Positions 6,124 to 13,636 of a DNA stretch of 15,982 nt are shown here, in pieces. Origin of the DNA: Solirubrobacterales bacterium 70-9. Its GTDB lineage: Bacteria > Actinomycetota > Thermoleophilia > Solirubrobacterales > 70-9. The notes below the pieces were generated by a model that ran no database searches, was not told the DNA's origin, and worked only from the letters and a program-made list of their open reading frames with translations. The stretch lies in assembly GCA_001898095.1 (NCBI GenBank), contig MKSH01000014.1, forward strand, positions 1 to 15,982, given 5' to 3'. A program made the translations under genes and the position numbers. Each line of letters begins with the position of its first letter. Positions within the stretch are counted from its first letter, which is position 1.

Positions 6124-6654
6124 CTAGAGGCTCTCAAGGGCGAGCGAGGCGAAGCGGACGCCGGCCTGACAGGGGCCGGTCACCTGCAGCACGAGGCCGC
6201 CGCCCACCGACGCCAGGACCGAGGTGGACCGGGAGGTGAGGCAGTAGGCCTGGCGGCCGTCGATCCCGACCGGTTCCACCCGGTCGGCTTCGCTCTTGCG
6301 CGAGGCCACCGAGTTCTGCTCGACCACCAGGTCGATCTCCCGCCCGGATCCGAGGTAGACGCAGGTGGGACCCTGGAGGCGTTCGGAGACCTGGACGTCG
6401 GCGCCGAGGATCGCTTCCGCCTTCCCTTTCGGTACCAGTGAGCACGGCTTCACGGGCTTTTTGCCGGTCACGCTCACCTCGTCGGTGTCGTGCCCGCCCC
6501 AGAACGCGCCTTCCACGATTTCGGCTTCCGAGCCAGACTCGCTGACCGCGTCGTTGGTGCTGGTGCCGGCCCCACCGCCCCCACATGCGGAGACGGCGAT
6601 CGCCGCGACCAGCGCCATCAGGGCCAGGCGAGTGATGTTTCGGAGCCTGATCAT
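6124..6654 (-). CDS. Small lipoprotein, DUF3558-like
   Basis: A 176-residue secreted lipoprotein. Residues 1-24 form a lipoprotein signal with lipobox VSAC, lipidated at C24, followed by a GGGG linker. The mature domain starts near KPCSLVPKGKAEAILG (68-83), which resembles the opening of DUF3558-type actinobacterial lipoproteins. Four more-or-less regularly placed cysteines (71, 98, 138, 162) could form two disulfides. The ATG at 6654 overlaps the stop of the giant upstream gene by 4 bases (ATGA), so the two are probably co-translated and may act together at the cell surface. The frame stays open upstream to 6966, but that stretch only shadows the larger gene. No enzymatic motif is visible. 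Confidence 0.85.
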   Translation of the reverse strand: MIRLRNITRLALMALVAAIAVSACGGGGAGTSTNDAVSESGSEAEIVEGAFWGGHDTDEVSVTGKKPVKPCSLVPKGKAEAILGADVQVSERLQGPTCVYLGSGREIDLVVEQNSVASRKSEADRVEPVGIDGRQAYCLTSRSTSVLASVGGGLVLQVTGPCQAGVRFASLALESL

Positions 6655-9600
6655 GGGACGTACATCACGTCGACGAAGTAGTTCGTCGAGTTGTAGCTGC
6701 TCGTCGGGAAGACCAGCGAGCTGCTGTAGGTGTAGAGGCCGTTGGCGCTGGTCGAGTTCGCCAGGCCGGTCAACGGCGTCACTTTGATCGCCGCCGAGAA
6801 GCCGTTCGAGGTCGCCGAGTAGTGGCCTTTCGGGGCCAGGTAGCCGGCCACGTAGGTGGTGTTGGCGGCGACCGAGACCGGCGTCGCGAAGGCCTGTTCC
6901 TGCCAGCCCGACGCGGTCTCGCCGGTGACGGAGGCCGAGGCGAGCAGCGTGCCGGTGCTGCTCCACACGGCGATCATGTGGGTGCCGGTGTTGCCAGCCG
7001 ACTTGTAGAACCGGATGCCGCTGATTTTGCCTGCGGTCGAGGTCTGGAACTTCATCCCGAGGACGACCGAGGCCGAGTCGGCGACGTTCACCGTGCCCGG
7101 GGTCCCCTGCTCGAACAGGGTCACCCGCGGGACCGCCGCGCCGGAGGCCGCCGAGGCGGTGCCGGTGCCGATCGCGTTGACCGCGGCGACTTTGAACGTG
7201 TAGCTCTGGCCGTTGGTCAGCGAGGAGACCGTCGCCGAGGTGGTGGTGGCGCCGGTGACCGTGGTCGCGGTCAGCGGCGTGGTGCCGTTCAGGTAGGGGG
7301 TGATTTTGTAGCTGGTGATCGTGCCGCCGCCGTCCGAGGCCGGGACTTTCCAGGTCACTGCCGCGCTCGCGTTGCGAGGCGCCGCGGCGACTTCGGTCGG
7401 TTCACCCGGCAGGGTCGCGCCGGTCGGCGAGACCGCGTTCGAGGCGGCCGATTCGGCACCGGTGCCGGCGGCGTTCGTCGCCTTCACCTTGAAGGTGTAG
7501 CTGGTGCCCGATTTCAGCCCGCTGACCGTCGTTTCGGTGGCCGGCGGGTTGCCCGTCACCGTTTTCGCGCTCGCCGTCTGGGCGACGCCGGAGATGAACG
7601 GGGTCACCGTGTAGTTGGTCGGTTTGCTGCCGGTGGTCGGGGCGGCCCATTTGACCGTCGCCGAGCCGAGGCCGGCGGTCGCCGTCGGGGTGCCCGGGGC
7701 CCCCGGGATCGTCGCCGGCGGTTCAGGCGTGAACAGCACGTCGACGAAGTAGTTGGAGGCGTTGTAGCTCTGGGTCGGGAAGGTGACGCCGCTGCCGTAG
7801 GCGAAGAGGCCGTTGCCTTCCGTGCCCGAGAGTTCGGAGCTGTCGCTTTCCGCCGTCAGCGGGCCGTTGACGATCCCGGCCGTGAGGTTCGGGCCGTTGA
7901 CCGAGTAGTGGCCGTTCGGCGCCAGGTAGCCGGCGACGTAGGTCGTGTTCGGTTCGATCTGGACCGGGGTGGCGAAGGTCACCTGCTGCCAGCCGGAGGC
8001 CGACTCGTTGGTGAAGGTCGCTTCCGCGAGCAGCTGCCCGCTCATCGTCCAGAGGCTGCCGACGTGGGTGCCGACGTTGGTCGCCGCTTTGTAGAAGCGG
8101 ACGCCGTTGATGGTGCCCGAGACGGAGCTCCGGATCTTCACCCCGAGCTCGACCGAGCCGCCGTCACCGCCGTCCACGGTGCCCGGCGTCGCCAGGTCGA
8201 AGACCGTGTCGTACGGGGTCACCGAGTTGGAGGCTTCCGATTCGGCGCCGGCCCCGGCGCTGGTGATCGCCGCCACCTTGAAGGTGTAGGCGGTGTTGTT
8301 GGTGAGGCCGGTGATGCTGGCTTCGACCGCCGCGGACCCGGTGGTCAGCGGGGTCTGCGGGACGCCGCCGAGGATCGGGGTGATCCGGTAGGCGGTGATC
8401 GGGCTGCCGCCGTCGCTGGCGGGCGCTTTCCAGGTGAGGAGCGCGCCCGCGCTCTTGCCGGTGGCGACGACGCCGGTCGGCGCTCCGGCCGGGTTCAGCG
8501 AGAACGGGACCACCGAGTTCGACTGCGTGGACTCCGGGCCGTTGCCGACCGCGTTGACCGCCAGCACCGTGAAGGTGTAGCTGCTGCCCGCGGTGAGGCT
8601 GCTGACCGTGGCCGAGGTGGCCCCGGCGCCGGCGGAGACCGGGGTCTGCGCCGTGGTGCCGTTCAGGTAGGGGGTCACTTTGTAGCCGGTGATCGGGCTG
8701 CCGCCGTTGCTCGACGGAGCGGTCCAGGTCACCGTCGCCGAGGTGGCGCCTGCTTTGGCGCTCGCTTCGGTCGGCGCGCCGGGCACCGTCGCCGCGGTCG
8801 GGGTGACCGGGGCGGACGGGCTCGAGGCGGTGGTCCCGCCTTCGTTGGTCGCGCTGACCACGAAGGTGTAGGTGGTCCCGCCGGTCAGGCCGGTGACGAC
8901 CTTTTCGGTGGTGCCCGCGGGCACCGTGACCGAGGTCTGCGCGGTCGAGCCGATGTAGGGGGTGAGTTTGTAGTTTTCGACCACACCTCCGCTCGGGGGA
9001 GCGGTCCATTTCACCGTCGACTGTCCGAGTTCGCCGGTCGTCGCCGACACCGAGGCCGGGGCGCCCGGCGCGAGCGGCGGGGTCTTCGGCGTGAAGAGGA
9101 CGTCGACCCAGTAGTTGTCGGCGTGGTAGGCGTGGGTCGGGAAGGTGCCGGTGCTGCCGTATTCGTAGAGCCCGTTGCCGCCTTCGGTGTCTTTCAGGAA
9201 GTGGAGGTTGCCCTGGTTCAGGATCGTCGGGCCGACCGCCGGTGGTTCGCTCATCTGCCAGGCGGTGTCGGAGTAGTGCCCGTTGGGGGCGAAGTAGGCG
9301 GCGACGTAGACGGTGTTCGGCTGGATCTGCACGGGGCTGGCGAATTCGACCTGCTGCCAGCCGGAGGTCGTTTCGTTTTTGAAGGTCGCTTCGCCGAGCA
9401 TCTGGCCGGACGCCGTCCAGAGGCTGCCGACGTGCGTCCCGGTGTTTGCCGTCGCTTTGTAGAAGCGGATCCCGTTGATCGTGCCGCCGACATCACTGCG
9501 GAACTTGACCCCCACCGTGATCGAGCCGTTGTCGCCGGCGTCGGGCGTGGTCGGCGTGCGGGCGCCGAGCATCGAGCACGGACAGGCGATGGCGACTTCC

Positions 9601-11576
9601 ACCGGGCTGCTCGCTTTGCCGATGTTGGCCGAGTCGTCGATCGCGCGCGCCTGGATCTTGGTCGAGGACTCCGGCTCGACGTTCCAGGCGTAGGTCCAGT
9701 TCGTGGTCCCGGTGGCCGGGTGCCAGGTCGCGCCGCCATCGGTCGAGACTTCGACCCCGGCGACGACGCCGCCCCCGGTGTCGGCGGCGGTGCCGCTGAT
9801 CGTCACCGTTTCCGAGCCTTTGAGCTGGGCGCCGGAGGTCGGCGAGGTGACCGTAGCCGTCGGCGGGGTGTGATCGCTCGATTCGGTGGCCGGGACGAGA
9901 TTCGACTGCAGGGTCGCCGGCTGGGCGCCCATTTCGGCGAGCAGGTTCACCGTCGCCTGCTCCATGTTCGGGTCAGGCGCTTTTTCGGCAGGATTGGTGG
10001 AACCGCCGTCCCAGGCGTTCGTTTTGTCGAGGCCCCAGGACCACTGGACGGTGCCGGCGCCGAAGACGAGCGCGCCGCTCGGGGCCCGGTAGAGCGAGAG
10101 GCTGTGGGTGGCGATCCCGTGTTCTTCGACCCTGGTCCCGTAGTCGGTGAAGACTTCGAGCCCGTTGACGGTGGTCGAGGACAAAGGGATGCGGCCGGCG
10201 GGACGGAAGCCGTTGTCCTGGTCGACGTCCCACTCGTAGCCGAGCGTTCCCGTTCCGGGGCTCAGGGTGAGCGTCTGCGTCGGGGTCAGTTTTTCGACCG
10301 CGGTGTTCTTCCAGAAGCGCAGGCCGGCGAAGGTGCCCGGGACTTTGATGTCGGCGGTGCCGGAGTTGACCAGGAACTGCTGGCCGGTCAGCGCGTTGGG
10401 AGGGTTGCCGGCGCCGCCGGATTTGAAACGAGGGTCCTGCCAGGTCGAGGTCGCCGTTTTCGGCTCTTCGGGGTCGATCGGTTCGTTGAAATGAGTCTCC
10501 TTGTAGGTGGTCAGCGTCCGGCTCGGCGTTTTCGAGGAGTCGATGCTGGGCCCGAAGCGGGTCTTCCAGTAGACCTCGTTGCCGGTGAAGAAGGCCAGGT
10601 TGACACCGGTATCGCGGGCTGCTTCCACCGCCGCCCGCTCTCCCGCGGTCCAGTACTCGTCATGGCCGCTCGAGATGAACACTTTGTGGTTCAGGAGAGC
10701 CCCCGGGCCGGCGGACACTTCCGGCTGCGAGACGTAGGTCATGTTGTAGCCCTGTTTCTCCAGCCAGCGGATCATCTGGTATTCGGCGTAGAAGGGGTCC
10801 CCTTTGCCGTCGTCGACCGCCAGCGTGCCGTCGAAGGGTCGATTGTAGGAGACGGAGTAGGCCGCCTTATACGCTTCCGGTTCGCCTTTCGGGCAGAATT
10901 TGGTGCAGCTGTAGAGGCTGTTCCCGCCCCAGGCGTTGTAGGCCTGCCAGGTCGAGTCGGAGGTCTGAAGCACGATCGGCGCGTGACTTTCCGGTTCCGT
11001 CACGTCGAAGAAGATCTGGCTTTCGCCGCCTTTGTTGCCCGAGTCTTCGCGGATCAGCTGCGCCATGTAGAGACCGGAAACCGCTTCGGCCGGCACTTTC
11101 CAGGAGGCCGAGACCGACCAGTTGCCGCAGTCGATCAGCCCCGTCGTTTCTTCGTGCATGCATTCGGGCTGCGTCTGCGGCAGCGTCGCGCTGGGTTTGA
11201 TCCCTTCGGCGATGATCCGCGCCCCGTCACCACCGTAATAGCCGAGGCGCAGGATGTTGATCCGGTAGCTGTTGGACGTCGTCTTGATCTTGAAATTGAC
11301 GGTGCCGCCGACCGGGGTGCTCATCGCCGTCGCATAACCCTGTATGCCTTCGTCGCCGATCCCGATGATCTGCCAGTTGGCAGGCGGGTCGCCGGGTTTC
11401 GAGTTCTCGCAGGCGATCTTGTTCGTCACCGGCACCGCGCACGGATTCGCTTCGGCCGCCGCCGCGGGGTCGGCGTCGCTGCCGATCCGGGTCAGAAGGG
11501 TGAACGCCGTGGCGAGCACGACGACGAACACGGAGGCCGCGATCAAGGCGCGGTGCTTGCGAGTCTCGGTCATCAT
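6651..11576 (-). CDS. Giant secreted N,N-dimethylformamidase-beta-like protein with Ig, DUF4082 and Fn3 modules
   Basis: A 1641-residue surface or secreted protein. Residues 10-30 are a hydrophobic signal/anchor after RKHR. Residues 60-555 resemble the C-terminal catalytic domain of the N,N-dimethylformamidase large subunit. SGHDEYW (303-309) and GNEVYW (332-337) contain Y308 and Y336, which may correspond to the two iron-binding tyrosines of that enzyme. Modules then follow: bacterial Ig-like (about 565-665), DUF4082 (670-830), three Fn3 (835-925, 931-1025, 1030-1122), DUF4082 (1124-1285), two Fn3 (1290-1385, 1389-1484) and DUF4082 (1486-1641). The pattern suggests an enzyme head on a binding stalk. 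ATG at 11576 (or 11573) is chosen since the hydrophobic segment follows directly; the open frame runs to 11744 but its first 56 codons look non-coding. Substrate unknown; carbohydrate or wall binding by DUF4082 is inferred. Confidence 0.88.
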   Translation of the reverse strand: MMTETRKHRALIAASVFVVVLATAFTLLTRIGSDADPAAAAEANPCAVPVTNKIACENSKPGDPPANWQIIGIGDEGIQGYATAMSTPVGGTVNFKIKTTSNSYRINILRLGYYGGDGARIIAEGIKPSATLPQTQPECMHEETTGLIDCGNWSVSASWKVPAEAVSGLYMAQLIREDSGNKGGESQIFFDVTEPESHAPIVLQTSDSTWQAYNAWGGNSLYSCTKFCPKGEPEAYKAAYSVSYNRPFDGTLAVDDGKGDPFYAEYQMIRWLEKQGYNMTYVSQPEVSAGPGALLNHKVFISSGHDEYWTAGERAAVEAARDTGVNLAFFTGNEVYWKTRFGPSIDSSKTPSRTLTTYKETHFNEPIDPEEPKTATSTWQDPRFKSGGAGNPPNALTGQQFLVNSGTADIKVPGTFAGLRFWKNTAVEKLTPTQTLTLSPGTGTLGYEWDVDQDNGFRPAGRIPLSSTTVNGLEVFTDYGTRVEEHGIATHSLSLYRAPSGALVFGAGTVQWSWGLDKTNAWDGGSTNPAEKAPDPNMEQATVNLLAEMGAQPATLQSNLVPATESSDHTPPTATVTSPTSGAQLKGSETVTISGTAADTGGGVVAGVEVSTDGGATWHPATGTTNWTYAWNVEPESSTKIQARAIDDSANIGKASSPVEVAIACPCSMLGARTPTTPDAGDNGSITVGVKFRSDVGGTINGIRFYKATANTGTHVGSLWTASGQMLGEATFKNETTSGWQQVEFASPVQIQPNTVYVAAYFAPNGHYSDTAWQMSEPPAVGPTILNQGNLHFLKDTEGGNGLYEYGSTGTFPTHAYHADNYWVDVLFTPKTPPLAPGAPASVSATTGELGQSTVKWTAPPSGGVVENYKLTPYIGSTAQTSVTVPAGTTEKVVTGLTGGTTYTFVVSATNEGGTTASSPSAPVTPTAATVPGAPTEASAKAGATSATVTWTAPSSNGGSPITGYKVTPYLNGTTAQTPVSAGAGATSATVSSLTAGSSYTFTVLAVNAVGNGPESTQSNSVVPFSLNPAGAPTGVVATGKSAGALLTWKAPASDGGSPITAYRITPILGGVPQTPLTTGSAAVEASITGLTNNTAYTFKVAAITSAGAGAESEASNSVTPYDTVFDLATPGTVDGGDGGSVELGVKIRSSVSGTINGVRFYKAATNVGTHVGSLWTMSGQLLAEATFTNESASGWQQVTFATPVQIEPNTTYVAGYLAPNGHYSVNGPNLTAGIVNGPLTAESDSSELSGTEGNGLFAYGSGVTFPTQSYNASNYFVDVLFTPEPPATIPGAPGTPTATAGLGSATVKWAAPTTGSKPTNYTVTPFISGVAQTASAKTVTGNPPATETTVSGLKSGTSYTFKVKATNAAGTGAESAASNAVSPTGATLPGEPTEVAAAPRNASAAVTWKVPASDGGGTITSYKITPYLNGTTPLTATTVTGATTTSATVSSLTNGQSYTFKVAAVNAIGTGTASAASGAAVPRVTLFEQGTPGTVNVADSASVVLGMKFQTSTAGKISGIRFYKSAGNTGTHMIAVWSSTGTLLASASVTGETASGWQEQAFATPVSVAANTTYVAGYLAPKGHYSATSNGFSAAIKVTPLTGLANSTSANGLYTYSSSLVFPTSSYNSTNYFVDVMYVP
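6654..7121 (-). repeat. DUF4082 module 3 (C-terminal copy)
   Basis: Encodes residues 1486-1641. It shares with the other two copies the ISGIRFYKSAGNTGTH-like core, ASGWQ, NTTYVAGYLAP-GHYS and the closing FPT-(S/A)Y-(A/N)-NYFVDV block. It ends the protein. It is the most diverged of the three. Confidence 0.75.
7125..7709 (-). repeat. Fn3 modules 4 and 5
   Basis: Two tandem fibronectin type III domains (residues 1290-1385 and 1389-1484). Each has the P-G-P/A-P start, a V-W-P core, and the SYTFKV-A-NA-GTG ending typical of bacterial Fn3 modules. They separate DUF4082 copies 2 and 3. Confidence 0.75.
7722..8207 (-). repeat. DUF4082 module 2
   Basis: Residues 1124-1285. Nearly the same core as module 1 (TINGVRFYKAATNVGTHVGS against TINGIRFYKATANTGTHVGS), with the same PNGHYS and NYFVDVLFTP end. 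The closeness to module 1 suggests duplication inside the gene. Confidence 0.78.
8211..9074 (-). repeat. Fn3 modules 1-3
   Basis: Three tandem fibronectin type III domains (residues 835-925, 931-1025 and 1030-1122). Each carries the PGAP start, a T/V-W-APxSxGG core and YTF-V-A-NxxG ending. The last two repeat the SDGGSPITxY motif. They link DUF4082 modules 1 and 2. Confidence 0.75.
9087..9569 (-). repeat. DUF4082 module 1
   Basis: Residues 670-830, directly after the Ig-like domain. Contains TINGIRFYKA, SGWQQVEF, NTVYVAAYFAPNGHYS and NYWVDVLFTP. DUF4082 is a beta-rich extracellular domain, often attached to enzymes and probably used for binding. Confidence 0.75.
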
Positions 11577-11735
11577 TCCAAAGAACGTTGGGATGACCGG
11601 CAAAACTTTCACGCCGCCTGTCCAGGACGGTGGAAAATCGACCCCGTCCAAGGGTCCCGACGGACACCGGAACTGGGTGCGTTGCCAGCAGTTGCGGTCG
11701 GCGCCTGCGAGTTCGAGGTGCGCCCGATAAGAGCG
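11577..11735. other. Leader region between the giant gene and the IS
   Basis: About 160 bases with no gene I can support. It would hold the promoter of the giant gene on the minus strand, but I see no clear -35/-10 pair. The open frame continuing upstream of 11576 gives an unconvincing sequence. Confidence 0.4.
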
Positions 11736-11760
11736 CTCCTGCATATCCGGTTCGCTCCGT
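11736..11760 (+). repeat. Left terminal inverted repeat of the IS
   Basis: Begins CTCCTGCATATCCGGTTCG and ends CTCCGT. It matches the reverse complement of 12708-12733 with a single one-base gap (GCATATCC against GCATAATCC). Confidence 0.8.
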
Positions 11761-11795
11761 GAGCAGGGTCAGGCGGCGTGGGCGGTGATCTCCCG

Positions 11796-12688
11796 CTAGG
11801 TGGTCGGCGGTCGGTTGGCCCCGAGACCGAGCAGGGTCTGGAAGGCGGCCATCGGGGTGCGGCGCCGGTTGTGCCGGAAGACGAACTCGTCGAGGTAGAC
11901 CTGCAGGTGCCCGCGCGAGACGTCGCGGTGGGTGCCGTGCAGCAAGGCCTTGAGGTTCGAGATCGCGCGGTGGGCCCGGGGCAGAAGCGATTCGCCGGGT
12001 TCGGCCTGGCGCCGGCTCGCGGATCGGTGGTCGTAGCCGAGCCGAGCCAGCCGCCGGTAGCCCTGCCAGGCGTCGGTGGGCACGACCGCTCCGGCCGCTA
12101 CCGCCTCCCCCGACGAATCCCCAGAGGTGGGCGTTGGAGAGATCGGGGACGACGCCGAGTCGGATGCGCCCGGAGCCTTGCCCGCGGAGCTCGACCGCGA
12201 CCACGACGATCGCCTTGGTGGAGCCGGATTTCCGTCCTGCGCCGCTGCCCGCCTCGATCCCGCCGACGTAGAACTCGTCGACCTCGACCGGTCCGCGCAG
12301 CAGGCTCGGCTCGGGTGCGACCATCGCCCGGCGGAGCTTGTGGAGGATCAGCCAGGTCGTCTCATAGCGCTTGATGCCGAGCTGCGTTGCAGCTGGACGG
12401 CCGAGATCCCCGGGTGGTGGGTCGCCACCAGGTAGGCGGCCCAGAACCACACCCGCAGGGGAGTGCGGGTCCCATGCATCACCGTCCCCGCGGTCACCGA
12501 GGTCTGGTGCCCGCAGTCGCGGCATTCCCAGAGCCGACGCCTCGGCTGCTCGCCGGCGGACCTGCACCGCAACGAGGACAGGTCAAACCCTCCGGCCACC
12601 GCGACTCGAAGAGGTAGTTGCGACAGGCGTCCTCGTCGGCGAAGCGGGCCTGGAACTCGAGGATGCTGCGCGGGAAATCGGGGCGGGC
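11796..12688 (-). pseudogene. Frameshifted IS1595-family transposase
   Basis: Reads of about 298 codons across several frames rebuild an ISXO2-like transposase. The N-terminal part (DFPRSILEFQARF) with zinc-ribbon half CPRC is near 12680-12570. The second half (WECRDCG, then QTSVTAGTVM) is one frame over. A single missing base near 12384 separates VQLQ from QLGIKRYETTW. An extra base in a run of five C's (12107-12111, plus strand) separates SNAHLWGFVG from EAVAAGAVVPTD. Catalytic residues remain readable: D in VEVDEFYVGG (about 12278), D in PTDAWQGY (about 12073) and N in ISNLKALL (about 11956). The start is uncertain; GTG at 12688 is my guess. Three lesions make it inactive unless sequencing errors caused them. 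Confidence 0.82.
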
Positions 12689-12707
12689 CACCCGGCGAAG
12701 CGACCGG

Positions 12708-12733
12708 ACGGAGCGAACCGGATTATGCAGGAG
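12708..12733 (-). repeat. Right terminal inverted repeat of the IS
   Basis: Reverse complement begins CTCCTGCATAATCCGGTTCG, pairing with the left end at 11736-11760. It marks the outer border of the element on the right. Confidence 0.8.
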
Positions 12734-12758
12734 GTGGCCTGTGTAGACCGCGGCGCCA

Positions 12759-13019
12759 TTGGCGGTTCCTGAGATGCCATTTCGATGCCCGAATCCCAAC
12801 CGGGCCTACCGGGCTGCTCGTCAGGCCGGGCTAGGCGGCGGCACAGCCGTCCAGCGCCATCTGGCGGACGAGCTCCTGCGCGCGGCTGGTGCCGCTCTTC
12901 GACCTCTCCCAGAGGATGCCCTCGCCGCCGCCGGGCTCGAGGACGTCGAGATCGTGGAGACGCATCGCGTCCACGAGCACGCCGGCTCGGCGATCGTCCG
13001 CGCCCGCAAGCCTGCCTGA
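12759..13019 (+). pseudogene. 3' remnant of a methyltransferase gene, possibly arsenite methyltransferase (ArsM)
   Basis: An open stretch of 86 codons whose last third (about residues 50-86) looks genuine: DALAAAGLEDVEIVETHRV, then HEHAGSAIVRARKP and a stop. The ending resembles the C-terminus of ArsM-type SAM methyltransferases (E-x-THxV...SAIVRAxKP). The upstream half has no recognisable methyltransferase motif, and the IS border is at 12733, so the 5' part seems lost. A clean hairpin terminator follows the stop, as expected for a real gene end. The ArsM name is from memory of the family ending only. A short complete protein is possible but less likely. Confidence 0.45.
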
Positions 13020-13036
13020 CGTGGGACCTTCCCACG
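13020..13036 (+). terminator. Perfect hairpin after the methyltransferase remnant
   Basis: CGTGGGA-CCT-TCCCACG starts on the base after the stop codon of the remnant. The stem is 7 bp with a 3-base loop and no T-run. It fits an intrinsic terminator of the plus-strand gene. Confidence 0.55.
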
Positions 13037-13239
13037 CCGTCGCCGAAGAATCACGCCATGTCCCGAAGAAGCGAAGATCAGAGAACAGACTCATGCACGG
13101 GCTGGAGCGGCGGGCTAGACGAACGTCGCCACCGCGACGACCTTGGCGCGTCGGTCGCTGTCCATCCGATGTCTCCTCTTGAAGCCTTGCTGGTTCACCG
13201 GATTCTGCGCTCCGGCAGGCAAAGAGACGCCAAGCCGCC
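13037..13239. other. Mostly empty stretch downstream of the ArsR-family gene
   Basis: I see no convincing gene here beyond a 16-codon minus-strand reading frame (13115-13165, listed separately). A weak CCGGA/TCCGG hairpin near 13199-13216 might end the regulator transcript. Base composition is like the rest of the window. Confidence 0.4.
13115..13165 (-). CDS. Possible 16-residue peptide or truncated gene start
   Basis: The minus-strand reading frame MDSDRRAKVVAVATFV followed by TAG is preceded by AAGAGGAG, a strong ribosome-binding site 7 bases before the ATG at 13165. It lies 74 bases downstream of the ArsR-family gene on the same strand. The sequence begins basic and turns hydrophobic, like the N-terminus of a membrane protein, so it may be the surviving 5' end of a deleted gene. 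Function unknown; chance is a fair alternative. Confidence 0.25.
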   Translation of the reverse strand: MDSDRRAKVVAVATFV

Positions 13240-13569
13240 TCAGCCTTTGAGCGCCGCATCGAGCGAGGAGAGCTGCGCTTCGATCCCGCCGCAGACCTGC
13301 TCGCAAAGGTCGAAGACGGCCGGGTCGGCGATCGCGTAGATCGAGCTCGTCCCCTGCTTGCGGCGGGAGACGAACCCCTCCGCGTACAGCGTGGCGAGGT
13401 GCTTGGAGACGTTCTGCTGGGAGGCGCCGAGCGCCTCGGCCAGCTCGCCGACCGAAGTCTCGCCGCGGGTGCGCAGCAGGTCGACCAGGCGCAGGCGGGT
13501 GGGGTCGGAGAGGGCGAGGAACCGGCGGGCGATCAGCTCGGCGGCATCTGGGGTCAGCGGGCTTTGCAT
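13240..13569 (-). CDS. ArsR-family repressor with a C-terminal Cys pair
   Basis: A 109-residue winged-helix protein. The helix-turn-helix spans about residues 37-62 (TSVGELAEALGASQQNVSKHLATL), followed by the wing (SRRKQGTSSIYAI). The C-terminal helix carries C89 and C93 in DLCEQVCGG, a CxxxC pair that could bind a soft metal or sense thiol/persulfide oxidation. It lacks the CVC motif of the CadC-like protein at the other end of the window. It is divergent from a DUF2892-MMPL gene pair, which it probably represses along with itself: a perfect palindrome lies in the 67-base gap and overlaps its own -35 box. The inducer is unknown. Confidence 0.87.
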   Translation of the reverse strand: MQSPLTPDAAELIARRFLALSDPTRLRLVDLLRTRGETSVGELAEALGASQQNVSKHLATLYAEGFVSRRKQGTSSIYAIADPAVFDLCEQVCGGIEAQLSSLDAALKG

Positions 13570-13578
13570 GATGGTGTT

Positions 13579-13609
13579 ATATTCTCTTCCACAACTGTTA
13601 AGTTGTCAA
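13579..13609 (-). promoter_or_regulatory. Promoter of the ArsR-family gene
   Basis: On the minus strand TTGACA (13609-13604) is a perfect -35 box. GAATAT (13584-13579) serves as -10 with a 19-base spacer, slightly long. The transcript would begin only a few bases before the ATG. The ACAACT/AGTTGT palindrome fills the spacer side of the -35. Confidence 0.5.
13591..13606. promoter_or_regulatory. Perfect operator palindrome in the ArsR/DUF2892 divergent gap
   Basis: ACAACT-GTTA-AGTTGT is a perfect 6+6 inverted repeat in an AT-rich island. It overlaps the -35 of the regulator and lies 31 bases before the DUF2892 start. It is the likely binding site of the adjacent ArsR-family repressor. Confidence 0.65.
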
Positions 13610-13636
13610 TTTGTACTTTGTGGAAAGGATAGCGAG

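Larger units (their letters stand above)
11736..12733 (-). mobile_element. Decayed IS1595-family (ISXO2-type) insertion sequence
   Basis: A 998-bp element bounded by inverted repeats and containing one broken transposase on the minus strand. Length and the D-D-N layout of the transposase fit IS1595. No matching 8-bp target duplication is seen at the borders (ATAAGAGCG before, GTGGCCTG after), which fits an old insertion or a deletion at one edge. It sits between the giant DMFase-like gene and a truncated methyltransferase remnant. The transposase reads towards the giant gene. Confidence 0.8.

Noticed and set aside
6651..9569. CRISPR array or tandem DNA repeat
   Set aside because: The repetition is at protein-domain level (DUF4082 and Fn3) with module-length units, not short direct repeats with spacers.
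11577..11744. 56-codon extension at the start of the giant protein
   Set aside because: It places unrelated sequence before the signal/anchor segment; a start at 11576 or 11573 gives a normal export signal.
6822..11762. A 1646-codon open frame on the plus strand opposite the giant gene
   Set aside because: Its protein is Arg/Gly/Asp-rich with no domain pattern, while the minus strand gives clear Ig, Fn3 and DUF4082 modules. It is an antisense shadow caused by high-GC codon use.
11728..12741. Target-site duplication around the IS
   Set aside because: The bases directly outside the two inverted ends do not match.
12831..13259. A 142-codon minus-strand frame covering the remnant and the gap before the ArsR-family gene
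   Set aside because: Most of it is compositionally random, and it crosses the plus-strand hairpin terminator and the end of the regulator gene.
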